Part shown: piece by piece, positions 1-13,300 of the stretch
Layout: each line of letters opens with the position of its first letter
Numbering within the stretch: position 1 is the stretch's first letter
DNA from: Lates calcarifer
Taxonomy: Eukaryota > Chordata > Actinopteri > Centropomidae
DNA: 64,000 bases
Assembly: GCF_001640805.2 (NCBI RefSeq)
Contig: NC_066835.1
Location: forward strand, 10,668,130-10,732,129
Direction: 5' to 3'
The notes under the pieces: generated by a model
The model's database searches: none
What the model saw: the letters and a program-made list of their open reading frames with translations, nothing else
Told to the model about the DNA's origin: nothing
Position numbers and translations under genes: made by a program

Positions 1-1122
1 TGAAGAATTCATTTGACTAAAGTTAGGATGCAATCATACAGACACATACTCGTGCTTTGTGATGTTTACAAACATTATATATGTAACTAGTGTGAACTGT
101 TAAAAGTTCAATCTGGCCTCCAAAATCAAACTACAGTTGTAACACACTCTCCATTGTTAGTTGCTCTTAGTGGTAGACAGGCTTTTAGCTGAATCTGTGC
201 TTATTTCTTAGTTATCAACATTTACGCAACAAATGTGATAAACTTGCAGGAAATAAGTCAAATATTTTGGGAAGTAAAAAGCCATTATCTTTCACAACTG
301 ATTTTCACAGTAGTTACATGAATTGACTGCTGCTGAAAACTGTCAGTGAACAACTGACAAGATATTTAGGTGAAACAGACTGTTTCTCTCCCAATACTTC
401 AACTCTGGGTATCTGTTCATATCAAATATTAATCTGATACTAGTGCTCTCTTTTTCCTGAATTTAAAATCTATGACGCTATCATTTTTATGCAAAGTTAC
501 ATCAGGCCACAGATTTCTGTGGCAATGAAAACTGAATGAATGTCACTAATAATGAAAACAATAAATGTTATGACACTGAGATTATCTGGATTAGTCACAC
601 GGTCATAACTGATCCCCAGTCCTCTTTCTAAGATCTGCATCAGCTATCGCCAACTACCAAAAGAAACCACCCTGAGGATCAGTATTAAGGTATTGAGGTT
701 TTTACACACACATATAATAATCATCAAGTCTGAAAATCGCAGCACCAATAATGCTGTTTCTCCTCTTACATGGGTGTCAGTAAATCCCTTAAGTGCTACA
801 GAATCTAATTTTATGTTCTGAAAAGTGAAAACAAAGTGAAACATCGCTGTGAGGAGCGTTGTCAATACAATTCTAACTTTCCATGGTCAAACAACAAAGG
901 CTGAGCCTGAGGCTCCTAAAGATCCACAGTCCACATTAATGCTGGACAGCAAAACACTCAGCAGGAGAAGCCTTCAGCTCAGGTCTGGCTCTGCCAGGAA
1001 ACCCACAGCATCACAGACACAGATTAAACCATTAATCCTGTTAGGTCCTCTTACAGGAGCTCATGGCAACAAACTGACACAACAAGAGCACATGCAGATT
1101 TAAACACACACAAGCACCCACC

Positions 1123-1156
<34 letters not shown>

Positions 1157-1282
1157 CTTGCTCTCTTCTGGAACACACCCAATGCCTTTACAACAGTAAA
1201 ATCATCTTGACAACGTGACTCCACTTGGTGGCTCTCAGAGGCCAACGTAACTGTGACACAATAAATGAGAAAAGGCACTGAC
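1..1282. other. clasp2 intron, no exon recognised
   Basis: This stretch lies downstream of the seventh clasp2 coding exon in transcript sense. I looked on the minus strand for the next expected CLASP segment, the serine-rich linker after TOG1, and did not recognise it. There is a short (CA)n run at about 1128-1153. The rest is AT-rich non-coding sequence. Confidence 0.6.
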
Positions 1283-4200
1283 CGTGACTTGGGCTGAGAG
1301 CCATGTTGCCTGAATTCAAGGCTTCATCAAAACGAGCAAAGATCGTCTGTAACCTGCAGAGAGAGGAGAAGAAGAAGAAAGGTTAGAACAACATACAACA
1401 TATACTGCGCATACACAACAAAGCTAATTAAATTAACACAATAACAAAACTGGATGCATCCACATGAGAGTGAATCAGGAAAATGAACCTCAATCATCTT
1501 CACTGACAGGAACAAGACAAAGAAATTTTATATGCAGATGCACGCACACACGCGTGCGCGCGCGCGCACACACACACACACACCACACACACACACACAC
1601 ACCACACACACACCACACACAGCCCAGAGCTTTGACCTAGAGACCGGCAAGGTGCTGTGAATCCCAAGTGAAAGTATCAAAAGCAGCAACATGTGGACAG
1701 CCAGCCTGCCTGCCTGTTGGTGGGTGGGTGTGTCTATTATGCCAATCACACTCATGAAGCTGCAGCAGCAACACGACAAGTCCTCCTGATAGTCCTCCTG
1801 ATGAGTCCTCCTCAGCACCAAACAAATACAACCCCTTCTTCAGTCGTATGATTTACAGGTAGGATTGTTTTCATAATAACAGGACGATGATTTACAGACA
1901 AATCAAGCTAAAATAATTGCTTTGAACGAATGAAAGCCTCCATTGTCCTGAGCAGTGTGGGCACACACTGAGTACACATGACCGATATGACAAAAACACA
2001 ACACAGACACAATGACCCATGTCCAGAAACATGCCCTAATGTCTCCTTGCCAAAAGATCAGCCATGGATGTAAGCAAACAAGAATAAAAGTCATACACAC
2101 CGTACTCTGTCTGTCTGTCTTTTGATGTCTGTGTGCCGCTCCACAACCACCAGACAGCTTAGAGGCTCCTGATAAGTGATGATTAGTGTTGCAAAGGGGC
2201 TGCTCAGCCGTGCAGCGTTTTCACGTGGTTCCCTTCCTTTCATTAACATTTTAATGTACCAATGTGGATCAGAAATAATCTCGCATTTAGTCCTCTGTAC
2301 TCATTTGCCTCAGTATTTCCCAGTGGGCTGATTAATAGGTTGCTGTGTTGCTGCGCAACATTGCATTAGCTCCCATGCTAGTGACACACTCTGGTCCTCG
2401 GCTCCCCTCAGCTCTTTGTATCCAACATGGTGCAATGGCTCTGAGAGGGAGGGAGGAAGACGGGAGGAGGAAGGGAGGAAGGGAGGGCGTGAGAGAGAGA
2501 GAGAGAGAGAGATAGAGGGAGCCAAACAGCGAGAGACCAAAGCATGCTACGGGCATGCGACAAAGCACCACCTACTGTCGCACATACGTACTGTATGCTA
2601 AGCAAACACACCCACTGAGAACAGTGACACAAAGAGTTAAATCTCAGACAGGGTCTTTGTGTGCATGTGTGTGTGTGAGAGAGAGACAAGTGGGCCAGTT
2701 TGTGTGACAGGCAGCAAAGAGATTCAGTTACCCTTTACATAACCTCCCTCTCATATCCAGACACACACACACACACACTCGTCAGAGGGGGAGGGGCTTT
2801 ACAGCTAGAAGCAGACAGAAAGCAAGGCTGCTCCTCCCCCCTTTACCTCTTTCCTTTTCACCTCACTTGTCTATATTCCCTCCCTCCTACTCCTCTCTTT
2901 TAATCCCACTTCTCTATTCACATTCTCCTAATTCAAGGATCCCATCTTCACCCCTTCACTGAGCTCTCAATCTGTGTTGGGTACAGATCGACTGTCATTG
3001 AAAAACGGTCACCCTGAGTTCAGCCGGAATGACTCACACCTTTGAGGCCACTCATTTCCCTTTTAAACAAGAAATGTGTGTATAAGATAGGTCTAGTGAA
3101 TACAGCTTCAACCAGAATTTGACCTGCTGATAGGAGACTAATCTCTTGTTGTTACTGTCAACAGAGACTCAAGGCTGCAAGAGTACATCACTGCTAGACC
3201 TCAGAAATTCATACAGTCCACACATAAATAAATGCTAGTGTAAACTTTTTGTTCTTTCCACTCATCAGGGGGTCAGTTTAAATGACGTTTAAGCTTCAAT
3301 AACAACACTGACCAATAAAACTGCCATCTGTTACAGAAACACAAACAAAGAAATCCAGGTGGTGTCTGGCCCGTGTTCAACACAGGACAGGATGAGCTGG
3401 GTCACACAGATCAGTCAGATGATTCACAGTGATTGAGACTGACTGCCAAAGCTGCTGTAACCTGTGCCACTGATGGTCTGGAAGGAGTCACTCCTTATCA
3501 TTCAACTGACACATTTTGTAAACTACATTTTTTACCTTTTACTGCTGGTAGCCTCCAGACAGTACAACCTGCACATACCTGTAACTGCTGAGTGGAGGAA
3601 ATATCTTTCAAAATGTTCACAAATCCCTCCTGCACTGTCAAATTGCCTCATTTACAGAATTTCATTACCATAATAGTTTATTTAATGTACTGCATTTGCT
3701 CAGACAAAACATGTGGTAGAGGTAAAACTGACCTGCATGAAAATGTAACTATACTTATTAGTCACCACCTCCAGGCCTACTCCCAATTAATTGAGTTAGC
3801 AATGTAAACAGCTTTTGATATAAACAAATTAAACACATTTTGAGTGCGATTTAATAGTGTAGGCTTGGATATCATTTCAGGCTCTTTTTTTTTTTCAAAA
3901 TGTCCCTGGAAATTTCATTTAAAGTGCAAGTGTCACAAGCTGTTTGTTCCAGACATGTCAAGGACTTCATGCAGCTGAATATGGGTCGTTTGTTTTTCAG
4001 GGTTAAAATAAAAAGCAGGCCCTGTCTGGTAAAATCCTCACTTGCCTTCTGCCCTCTTTTGTGCTTTACAAGGTTTGTTCTTTCTCAGAGTAATAAACAG
4101 ACTAGCAAGACCATAAAGCATAAAGGCAGGAGTCATCCACCTGTCATTATTCCCCCACATTATCTTTTCCACCTCATATTCTCAGCCTTCTACACTCCCC

Positions 4201-7200
4201 CTCTCTGTCATGACGCTCCCTTTCTCTACATCATCTAATGCTAGCTCTACAGAGTTGATATGTGATCTTGTCTGACACTGGGCTGCAGCCCTGCATTCCA
4301 CCCAGCAACCATATACTAACACAAACACACACAGACACACAACATCCACCTGACCTTCATACCAGCGCTCCAATATTATCAGTAAATAAACTAATAAAAC
4401 TGGCTCAATATATTTGTGCTGCTCACAATTCATGTTCATCTCATATTAACTGCACTACAGAAGAGCAAGCGAGCACTGGTTTCAGACCTGACTCACTGCA
4501 TCTGTCAGACCTCTACATATATCCTAACAACACACACACACTGGCCTGTATAAATCCCACATACACAGACAGCATGTTTACACTGGAGACAGACAGGCTT
4601 AATATGCGCAACACATGACACATGGCCACAGCCAGCATTCACAGACGCAAGACTCATACTGAGCAGTCAGCACACAACACTGACTGCTGCTCGGATCTCA
4701 CACATGGGAGAGAGAGGGAAAGTGGGGGGAAAAATGGGGGTGGGGGGTCACTGTGTGCTCAGAATAACCCTCAACTGGGCACATGTAACCAGGACGACCA
4801 AAGAAGGACGAGACCACTCAATGGACCTCTTCAGTTGACATGAACACACACACGCTTTCTCCGATTTTTCCCCAACTCTGTTACTCCACCCAATGCCTTT
4901 GTACCCCATGTGCCCCCCGCCCAACCCCTCACCCTCCCCCCTCCCCTCCCACAGTCAGTCAGCATTGTGCTCTGGATGAAAGTGCCTCTGTGTGTGTGAA
5001 GGGCAGAGTGGTGCATGGTGTGGCCTGGGACAGACTGAGTGCCAAGGCCACAGGACCCGCAGACCCTCCACACAACTCATCCCCGCTCGACAGAGCGCAC
5101 ACACAAATACACACCATTATAAATACCATCAGTAACAGACACTGACAAAATAACTCACCGTGCAGCAGGCAGTCCTCTCTTCCCCACATCTGCTCTGACC
5201 CTCTCTCCGACGTGACGATAAACATCCACCAATGTTGTTATGGAGGCCTCACGAACCTAAAGACAGCACACATTAACCAATTTAAAATCCCCCCACACAC
5301 ACACACACACAAATAAAATTACATGCATGCACTCATGCTCTCAGATACTGTGCACAAAGGTATCTGAATGTTGATCTTGTCATTGCAGAAGTGTGTGTTC
5401 AAAGCAGTAAGATTATGGATAATTTTCCATAATAATAATCCATTAAGATTACACTGCCTGGGATTAGAGTGACTAAAGGCTGCAAACATAAACACATATT
5501 AAAAAATAAACCCTAAAGGGCCTCTACTCATCCCCGTTATGGGTGGCATCTGATTTGCTAGTTATGTTGTGGGCACTGTTGTGATTGGGTGGTGGGATGC
5601 TGTTAAAGGGATTCTCGGCAACTGAGGAAGGGCGGGCATGTTGCGGATGTTGATTGGTCGGGACAGTATGTGGGTAGATAATCATTGGGTAGACGATAGA
5701 AGCAGATTTCAGCTTTGGGGTGCAACTCCACAGGAGGTTATACCAACCTCTCTCTATCCCTCTCTCTCACTTACTCACTCACTCACACACATACTTGGAG
5801 TTAGTACCGTTGTGTGCATTAATGGCTGGGTGTTGGTGCTCATGATTCAGCAGTTAAACTGGGCGGGGGGGGGGGGGGGGTGCACAGGGCCCATCTCCTC
5901 ACTAATAACAGTAATAATCACAGATCTATCTTAAGATGCCTGCCAGCATACTCTGGATGCTGAAAACTAAACCACAGGCTTAGCTACAGGCTGGTACAAA
6001 GAAGAGACAATGGCTTCAACCCACTCACACACATATACACAGTAACAGACACGTATGGAGGTGCATTGATCTTTGCTTTGCCTCTTACCTGTGGGTTCTG
6101 GTCTCCAGTCAGAGAGCAGAGATGAGGAACTAGTTTACTGAGGCTCAGTGGTTGGGCTCCATACCTGTAAGAGACATGCCAGAGGACAAGGAAATGAGAG
6201 GGATGATTATTAATGTAAAGCAAGCCTGAATCATATGATCGTGCAGTCTAATTATGTCCTGCCTGCATTCATATCGCATTTTCAGGAATGAGGGAAACGC
6301 TTGTATTCTCAGGAGAGAGAACAAATTTATGAAAGATTTGTGTAACTTGCAAATAGGGTTTATGAACCCTGGGATATATGGAACTTATAAATGAATAAAT
6401 GCAACAAATCATTTTATTGGAAAATACAAAAAAAACTAGAACTGAATTATAAGAAAACATTCTACTACATTGAGCTTTGTCAAAAACATGTGAAAAGAGG
6501 CAGACCATTTCTGTGTCATGTTGCAAATGTGTGTCACGCTCAGTAAACATCTTTAGGTTTATTATCAGGTAGCAGCTTAGCATTTAGCATAACAGCGTCA
6601 ATCTCCATTAACAAAAAGATGATACAATTAGCACCGCGACTCTAACAGGCCAGATTTGCTGTGTGCGCTAACCTTAAGGTGAAAAATACACTAAACTACA
6701 ACCTGCACAGATTTGAACTGCTGCTGTACAAGAATGCTGTTTGGTCTGGAGTCTATAGGTGTGTTTGTTTAATGACACTTTAAGCTTACAAAATGTAGGT
6801 TAACCATGACAGCAGTGTCTCAACAATCCCAGACTCTGCGGCAAGAGACAAGAGCAGAACCCTCTTATAGCTAATCAGAGGAAAAGAGAACAAATTAATT
6901 CACTTAGAAATGAACTGAAGACAGAAAAATGAAGTCAAAAAATGCTGTCTAGTTTAACCAATACGCTTATATGTGAACTGACGGATTTTAATTTTATTTC
7001 TAGTGCACATAAACTCCTTTCTCTTATTTTCCCAGATATAAAGTCCAAGACCTCCTGTGGCTTCTGGAAAAATGTCTCTAAATAGACCAGCATATTTTCT
7101 TTGGAACATAGTAGTAAGATACAGACCCTTTCCAATTATTTGTTCATGTTGATTTAAAAAAGAAAGTCCTCCATCAGGCCTGACAGCTGAGCTTGAGACA

Positions 7201-9809
7201 ATGTAAGAGTTCAGGCCAAGGGGGGAAATTGAGAACAGACTTTTAAAACACTGTGAAAGCAACACATAGCGACATGTATGCTTGAAGACGTCACCTGACA
7301 AAAGTGGTGGTGCCATTTGTCGCACGTGTGCCACCTCTACAGAGTCACACAAACAGTTAAGAGGATTAATCCTGGAGACACAGACTGTGTGTTTCTTGAA
7401 CAAACAAAATGGGGCATGTTCATGGAGGATAGTAGTAACAACACATGGGGGAAAAAGTGTCAGTGTCCAGAGCAACAAAATCAATGAGCTGGGTTTAAAG
7501 CCAGTATAATTAGTTAGATTTTGAATTTGCTGTAAGGAGTAATGTATGACTTTCTGAAATGTATTCTTTCACATTTCACCCTGGCAGTGATTCAGATGAA
7601 GACGGGGAAGTTACTCACGTGTTGAGCGTGGCACTGAGACAGAGGCAGACTCCTTCTCGACTGCGGAAGTTCTTATGTTTAAAACCAGGAAGCAGCCTTT
7701 CCCAAACGTACTGAAAAAAGGAAAATCAGAAGGATACATGTGGGAAAAGGAGAGAGAGACAGGGGGAGAGAGCCTCAGTAAGAACAAGCAGAAGAAATTC
7801 CTGCCAGGCAGCTCATCGCTCATCAGGGGTTTGAGCAGATTAGGGAGCAGAGAGAGGGTTACAATCTGTGGAGATGTGCATGTGTGGTGTGTGTAGATAA
7901 CACAAAGTAGAATAGAGATGTAGCCTGTGTTATTCCTTACATATCCAGAAGAGGGAGCCCAGAACATAGAGTACTTCTCTGCAGTAGTGAGTATCTATTA
8001 TTGATGCGGAGGTGGCTGTGATTTGTCTACTGTCTCCGTTCTGCATCTTAATCGAGCATTTGAATACACAACAACTGATCTGAACAGGCTGCTGCTAACT
8101 GGTTCTTCTACCAGTATACAAAACAGTTTCGTCACAGTTGCAACTTTCTTGACACCTTCTGCTGTCAAAGACAGAACGACAGCCCTGAAACTATTTTAGC
8201 AAACAATCTATGTCTATTTTTGATTGACATCTAAATCGTCTTTGAGTGACAAAAACTGTCACTTTGTTTTGATGTCTGTCATGTTACATGTGGTGCTCAA
8301 CTCAGTAGCTCAAAGTGTCTTTAACTGATCAGGATCCTGAGATTTTTATGTTCATGTCTGTGGGTATGTGTCTCACCATGGGTGAGGCAGTCTGCTCCAT
8401 GCAGCGAAGGATAAGAGCTTGGCTGTTCTCCCGAACCTGGTCCTTCCCATCACCCAGCCGGTCCACCAGAGCTGGCAAGACTGCAGACAGAAACAGAGAT
8501 GGAAGAGGGGAAGAGCAGAAGAGAGGGTGTGGTGGCCATGAGGGTCAATATATATGAAAAATGCAGGTCAGTGTACAGTGCATTAAGTACAGGAGAAATG
8601 AGGCCACAAATGACTCTGAATCTTTACCAGATTTAAATGGCAGAGACAATGAAGACTGCCCCCAAGTGGAGAGCATTTAAAACACATAGGTATTCAAAGA
8701 TACATGCTCATCATTAGTAGAGTCACAGTCTGTGGGTGTGTGAGAGAGGAGAGACTGTAATTGTACTGTAAAAGCTTAAGCAACGCCACCAGGGCTCTGA
8801 CAAAACAAGGGGAGGAGAGGACAGGAAATGAGAAATAGACCGTGACTAAAATAATGTCAAGATCATCAAATGCTCTCATGTCAGCTCCACTTCAACACAC
8901 AACTGATCCAGTAGTGAGCCTATGTAATGTACACAGTAAAGCACAGAAAAATAAGGGCCTTTACTGCTGGCATCCAAGTGAACTGTGAGTATTTTAGCAA
9001 CAAAAACAAATGTTTCAGATGGTTACTGTAATCCTCTATGAACTGAAGTGCGGAGGTGCCATCAGCTTTAAGTGTATTTGCAACTTTAAACGAACAGGTA
9101 CTTGACAGCTTTTTATCTGAAGGCCTGCAATGTGTGGGTGCCACAAAAAGTAGGGTCAACAAATTGACCCTATTAACAAGAACTGTCAGTGTATCTAATG
9201 ACTGATATGGTTTATTCCTCTGTGCCAAAGACTTCCAAAACTATTAAAAAATATTTTCATCTGTGAATACTCTCAGCTGAAAACAGTCCTTAGCAAATCA
9301 GCTATTTACTCCCATTTAAGTAACATTTGTTTTTGGGTGAAAATGATGTAACCTTTTCTAATAATGAATGTATAATGTATAATGAAACCAGTGGGCTTCT
9401 GGCTGAGAGCTACTGACAGGGTAGGAAAGTCATAAAGTGTTGAGAGACAAATTAGGAAAATAGAGGCTATTTTCAGCCTTGTCCTTTAACTCGTGAAGTC
9501 CAAAATTCACAACATGCAATGGTTTAAAAGGCTCGTCTTAGTCAGCCTGTTTAAACACATAAAATGCCAAATCTGTTGAGTCTCTCTCTGTTTGACCATC
9601 AGATGGAGATGCCAAACTTTCTGAGTTACATAAAACTCAAAACCTCCCTTTGACATTCACGCAATGGGATAAACAGGAATACACACAGACTGACATTTGC
9701 ACACAAACACACACACACCCACACACACGCAATCCTACCCACATTCCTAGTCTAAAACATCAGCTGGGGGGTGGGGGTGTGTGTGACACAGTGATGTCAT
9801 CTCCCCTTT

Positions 9810-9846
<37 letters not shown>

Positions 9847-10302
9847 TTGTGTGTGCGTACATTATGTTACCATAACAGCTGGTTTCCTGGGCAACAAGGA
9901 CAATTCCCTCAAACAGAAAAAATGACAGGAGGGCATTGTTGCACACAACTGCTGTAGTAAAGTCAAACACACACACACACACACACACAGACTTCTTGTA
10001 TGTGGCAAGTTGACTCATTTTGTTTCATCTCTTTCAACTGGACAATCTAACTGGGAAACTACACAGGTGCTGGGCGAATCACATCACTTAGTTTTATCTG
10101 ATACACTGCAGCCTTATGGGATCTGTATGTATCAATTCAATTTCCACTTAATGTGGGAGCTACTTGTCAAGATGGTCAACAGCACAGAATCAATTCCCGT
10201 GCACATGCAAACACACACTGTGTAATTGCAGCAGCCCTGTACAATGAGTCAGCCCAGTAGATCAATACAATCAGTCAGTCTCAATGATCTCATCTTCCTC
10301 CC

Positions 10303-10357
<55 letters not shown>

Positions 10358-13300
10358 TGGGAGGAGGGTGGGTGCAGGGAGAAGGAGAGAGAGCACAGGA
10401 AAGGAGAGATGGAAGTCAGATGGAGGGAGGGAGATTCCAGAGCCAGCAGTGGCTCAGAGAGAGGTTTTTACCATCAGTCTGAAAACACACACTCCTGTTA
10501 CACACACTAATACACACAGCTCGGCTAGGGCACCGTCGTAGACATTGAACAAGGTGTGTGTGTGTGTGTGTGTAGTGGCAGACTTTGCACAGCGTGACAG
10601 GTCCAATCATCCCTGAGCTGCACTGCAGGGTTGAGTGCGTTTGTTGGTGACAAGAGCCAGTCTGGCTGACAAAGACAGCTGGTGACACCTTAAGCGGGCA
10701 CACGCAAGGGCTGGCACTGACATGACACACACACACTATCACACACAGAGCATGTAATCTGATACAAGATTCAGTCATATGAATGCGAGGTGTGGTTTTG
10801 GGGTGCAATAGGGTGAGCTACAGTACGGCAGACAATTCAGAGCCTAAATATAGAGACCAGAGGATGTATAATAGAGAGGGGGTGGTGCCAGGCTTTAGAA
10901 CAGCACTGCTGGTCTCTCAGAGGAACCACAAAGTGGAAGTGAGAAACAAAATGGAAGGACAGGGGCCAACATGCTGAAGAGTCTATACAACAATACAAAA
11001 ACCACCACACTTCATGTAGTGCGGAGTAGTGAAGCTGAGTACAAAGTGGTAAATTTTTGTGAGATTCAACATTTATTACTACTACTTTATAACTACAACA
11101 GCCAAGAGGGGAAACTCATCGTCGAATAGCTCAGCTTAAGATAGTGGAGGGAGCACTTTGCTGAAGACATTAACTTTTGAGCCTGATGAACCGAGCAAAG
11201 AAAGAGATCCTTATAATCCCCTCTGCAAAGAATGACAAACTAAATGATAACAATAAGCATGTGTTGGCTATAGAAAAGCTGAAAACTGGTTTGGACAGAA
11301 GCAGGTTTGTACATGTTTGTTATCTATTTCATGGAGAGAAAAACTACAACAAAATATAAAAAGTATTTGGTTGTATCAGAAAGTTGCATCAGTGAGTGAA
11401 AACTCCCATGTTTTTTTGTGTGCAAGCTCAGTTTAAAAACAAAAGACAAATATTTCATGAACGAGTTTCACTGTAAATAAAACATGACCTGAGGGAAATT
11501 CAGGGAGGGGGTGTATCTCACCTGTGCCCAGGTATCCTTTGAACCGCTCTCCCATGCGGTCCACAAACGCACCGCAGATGTCTATCCCCATCAACGCCAC
11601 CTACAAAACACAGGGTGAGACAGAGGCAAAGGTTATGCTGGGTCATACACGATAATTATTGTGTGGACACTTCACAGGAATTCCTTTTTCATTTCACATC
11701 AACAAACTGTCAACCACAGCTGTGATAAGAGGACACATGTGTTGAGGATTAAACCAGGTTCTCACTGCAGAGGCTTTGGAAAACATTTTAAGTCTGATCT
11801 TGGCGTCCTAAATGGATTTAAAAAGTGCTGAATCAAACCGTCTCCTCCGAGTTTTTGTTGACTCAGCAGACAGCCAACATTATGAAAGGTAATGTTGTCA
11901 AGCTGAAGGAATCCAAGTCTCTCCTCATCAGTCCTCATAACTCTGATGTCTGGATGAGCAGTGACACATTGACACAAATACTGCACCTAAAAGAGACTGG
12001 CAGCTGAGCTCATGTCAGAAATAAAATACAAACAGGAAATAATTGGTACTGAGCTGCTCGAGTCACGAGGGAAAAAAAAGAAAGAGAAAAGCATGTTTAT
12101 ACACACTAATCACTCAACCCAGCGCACACTTTAGCAGTCTGTAAAATAAAATTCAGCTTTTATTCTGGAAATCCACTGTTCACAGTAGAAGTCATAAAAA
12201 ACATAGACTGACTTTATTTATAATTTCTTTTCCACCATTTTTTTCCACTATTTTTCTCTCCCTAGACTGAATGTGCAGCACTGAACAGTCAGGTTTACAC
12301 TTCTTGTAGAAAGCTTGAACATACCCATAAGCCTGAATGGAAATATCAGAAACTCAATTCTCAAACGCTTGAACCACAGAAAACCATCTGTGAACTGAAG
12401 TTACAACCTCCCACTCATATACGACCACATAATATATAAATGATGACACCTCAGCCATTGCCAGTTGGTGCTAAAATGCAGTTAAAAAAACCTAATAAGT
12501 GAGCCTTTGAATTGAGTTTATTTTTTCACACAAATGCTCTAAAGTATGGTGCGTGGCTAAGGTTGAAAATGTGCTTGTATGGATACAGAGATGATACTAT
12601 AGTTGACAGTCTAAAAAAGTCATATTTAATAACCAATATACTGTCTCAAAGGTTATGTCAACAGCTGTGGCACTCTTGATTATGTAACCTTGTTGTGACC
12701 TCTTTACACCATCAGCATAACAGCAGCTGACGTAATCACACGATTTGCACTTTTCTGGAAATTTGGTTTAAAAAAAATCAGAAGACTTTAGCATCAACAT
12801 GACGGCTTGGTTCATCTGTACAATAAAATGTTGAGGTGACAACACGTTTAGAAGTATGCCACACATTCACAGTGTCATGATGTTTGTTATAATAACCCAT
12901 GACAATCTCTTTTCCTGTCTTTCTTCTCTCCCACTGCTCTGATTTGGCTCAGTCATTTAAAAAGAAAATCTGGCTTGTGATATGAGTCGTAGGGGGAAGG
13001 TAGACTGGATTTTTTTTTGTCTAGTGGTAAAGTTGAGTTTTCCACTGTGTTTCTGATTAGGATCACATCCCACACTGCGCTGTGCTCCTGGAATGCTTGT
13101 TTTGGCAACGCCACGGTAAAACTGAACAGTCCAAAAAGAAAATCCATTAAAATATTATTCTCCAGACTCCTCTGTCCTGCTCAGAGTGGGGAGTCAGACT
13201 GCAGTTTATTCCCTATTTTAGTCAAAGGAGGAGCAGAGCCAGGTAACTACAGAAACAAAAAGGAGGAGAATTTGTGTGTGTTGTGGGGGGGGGGTATAAC

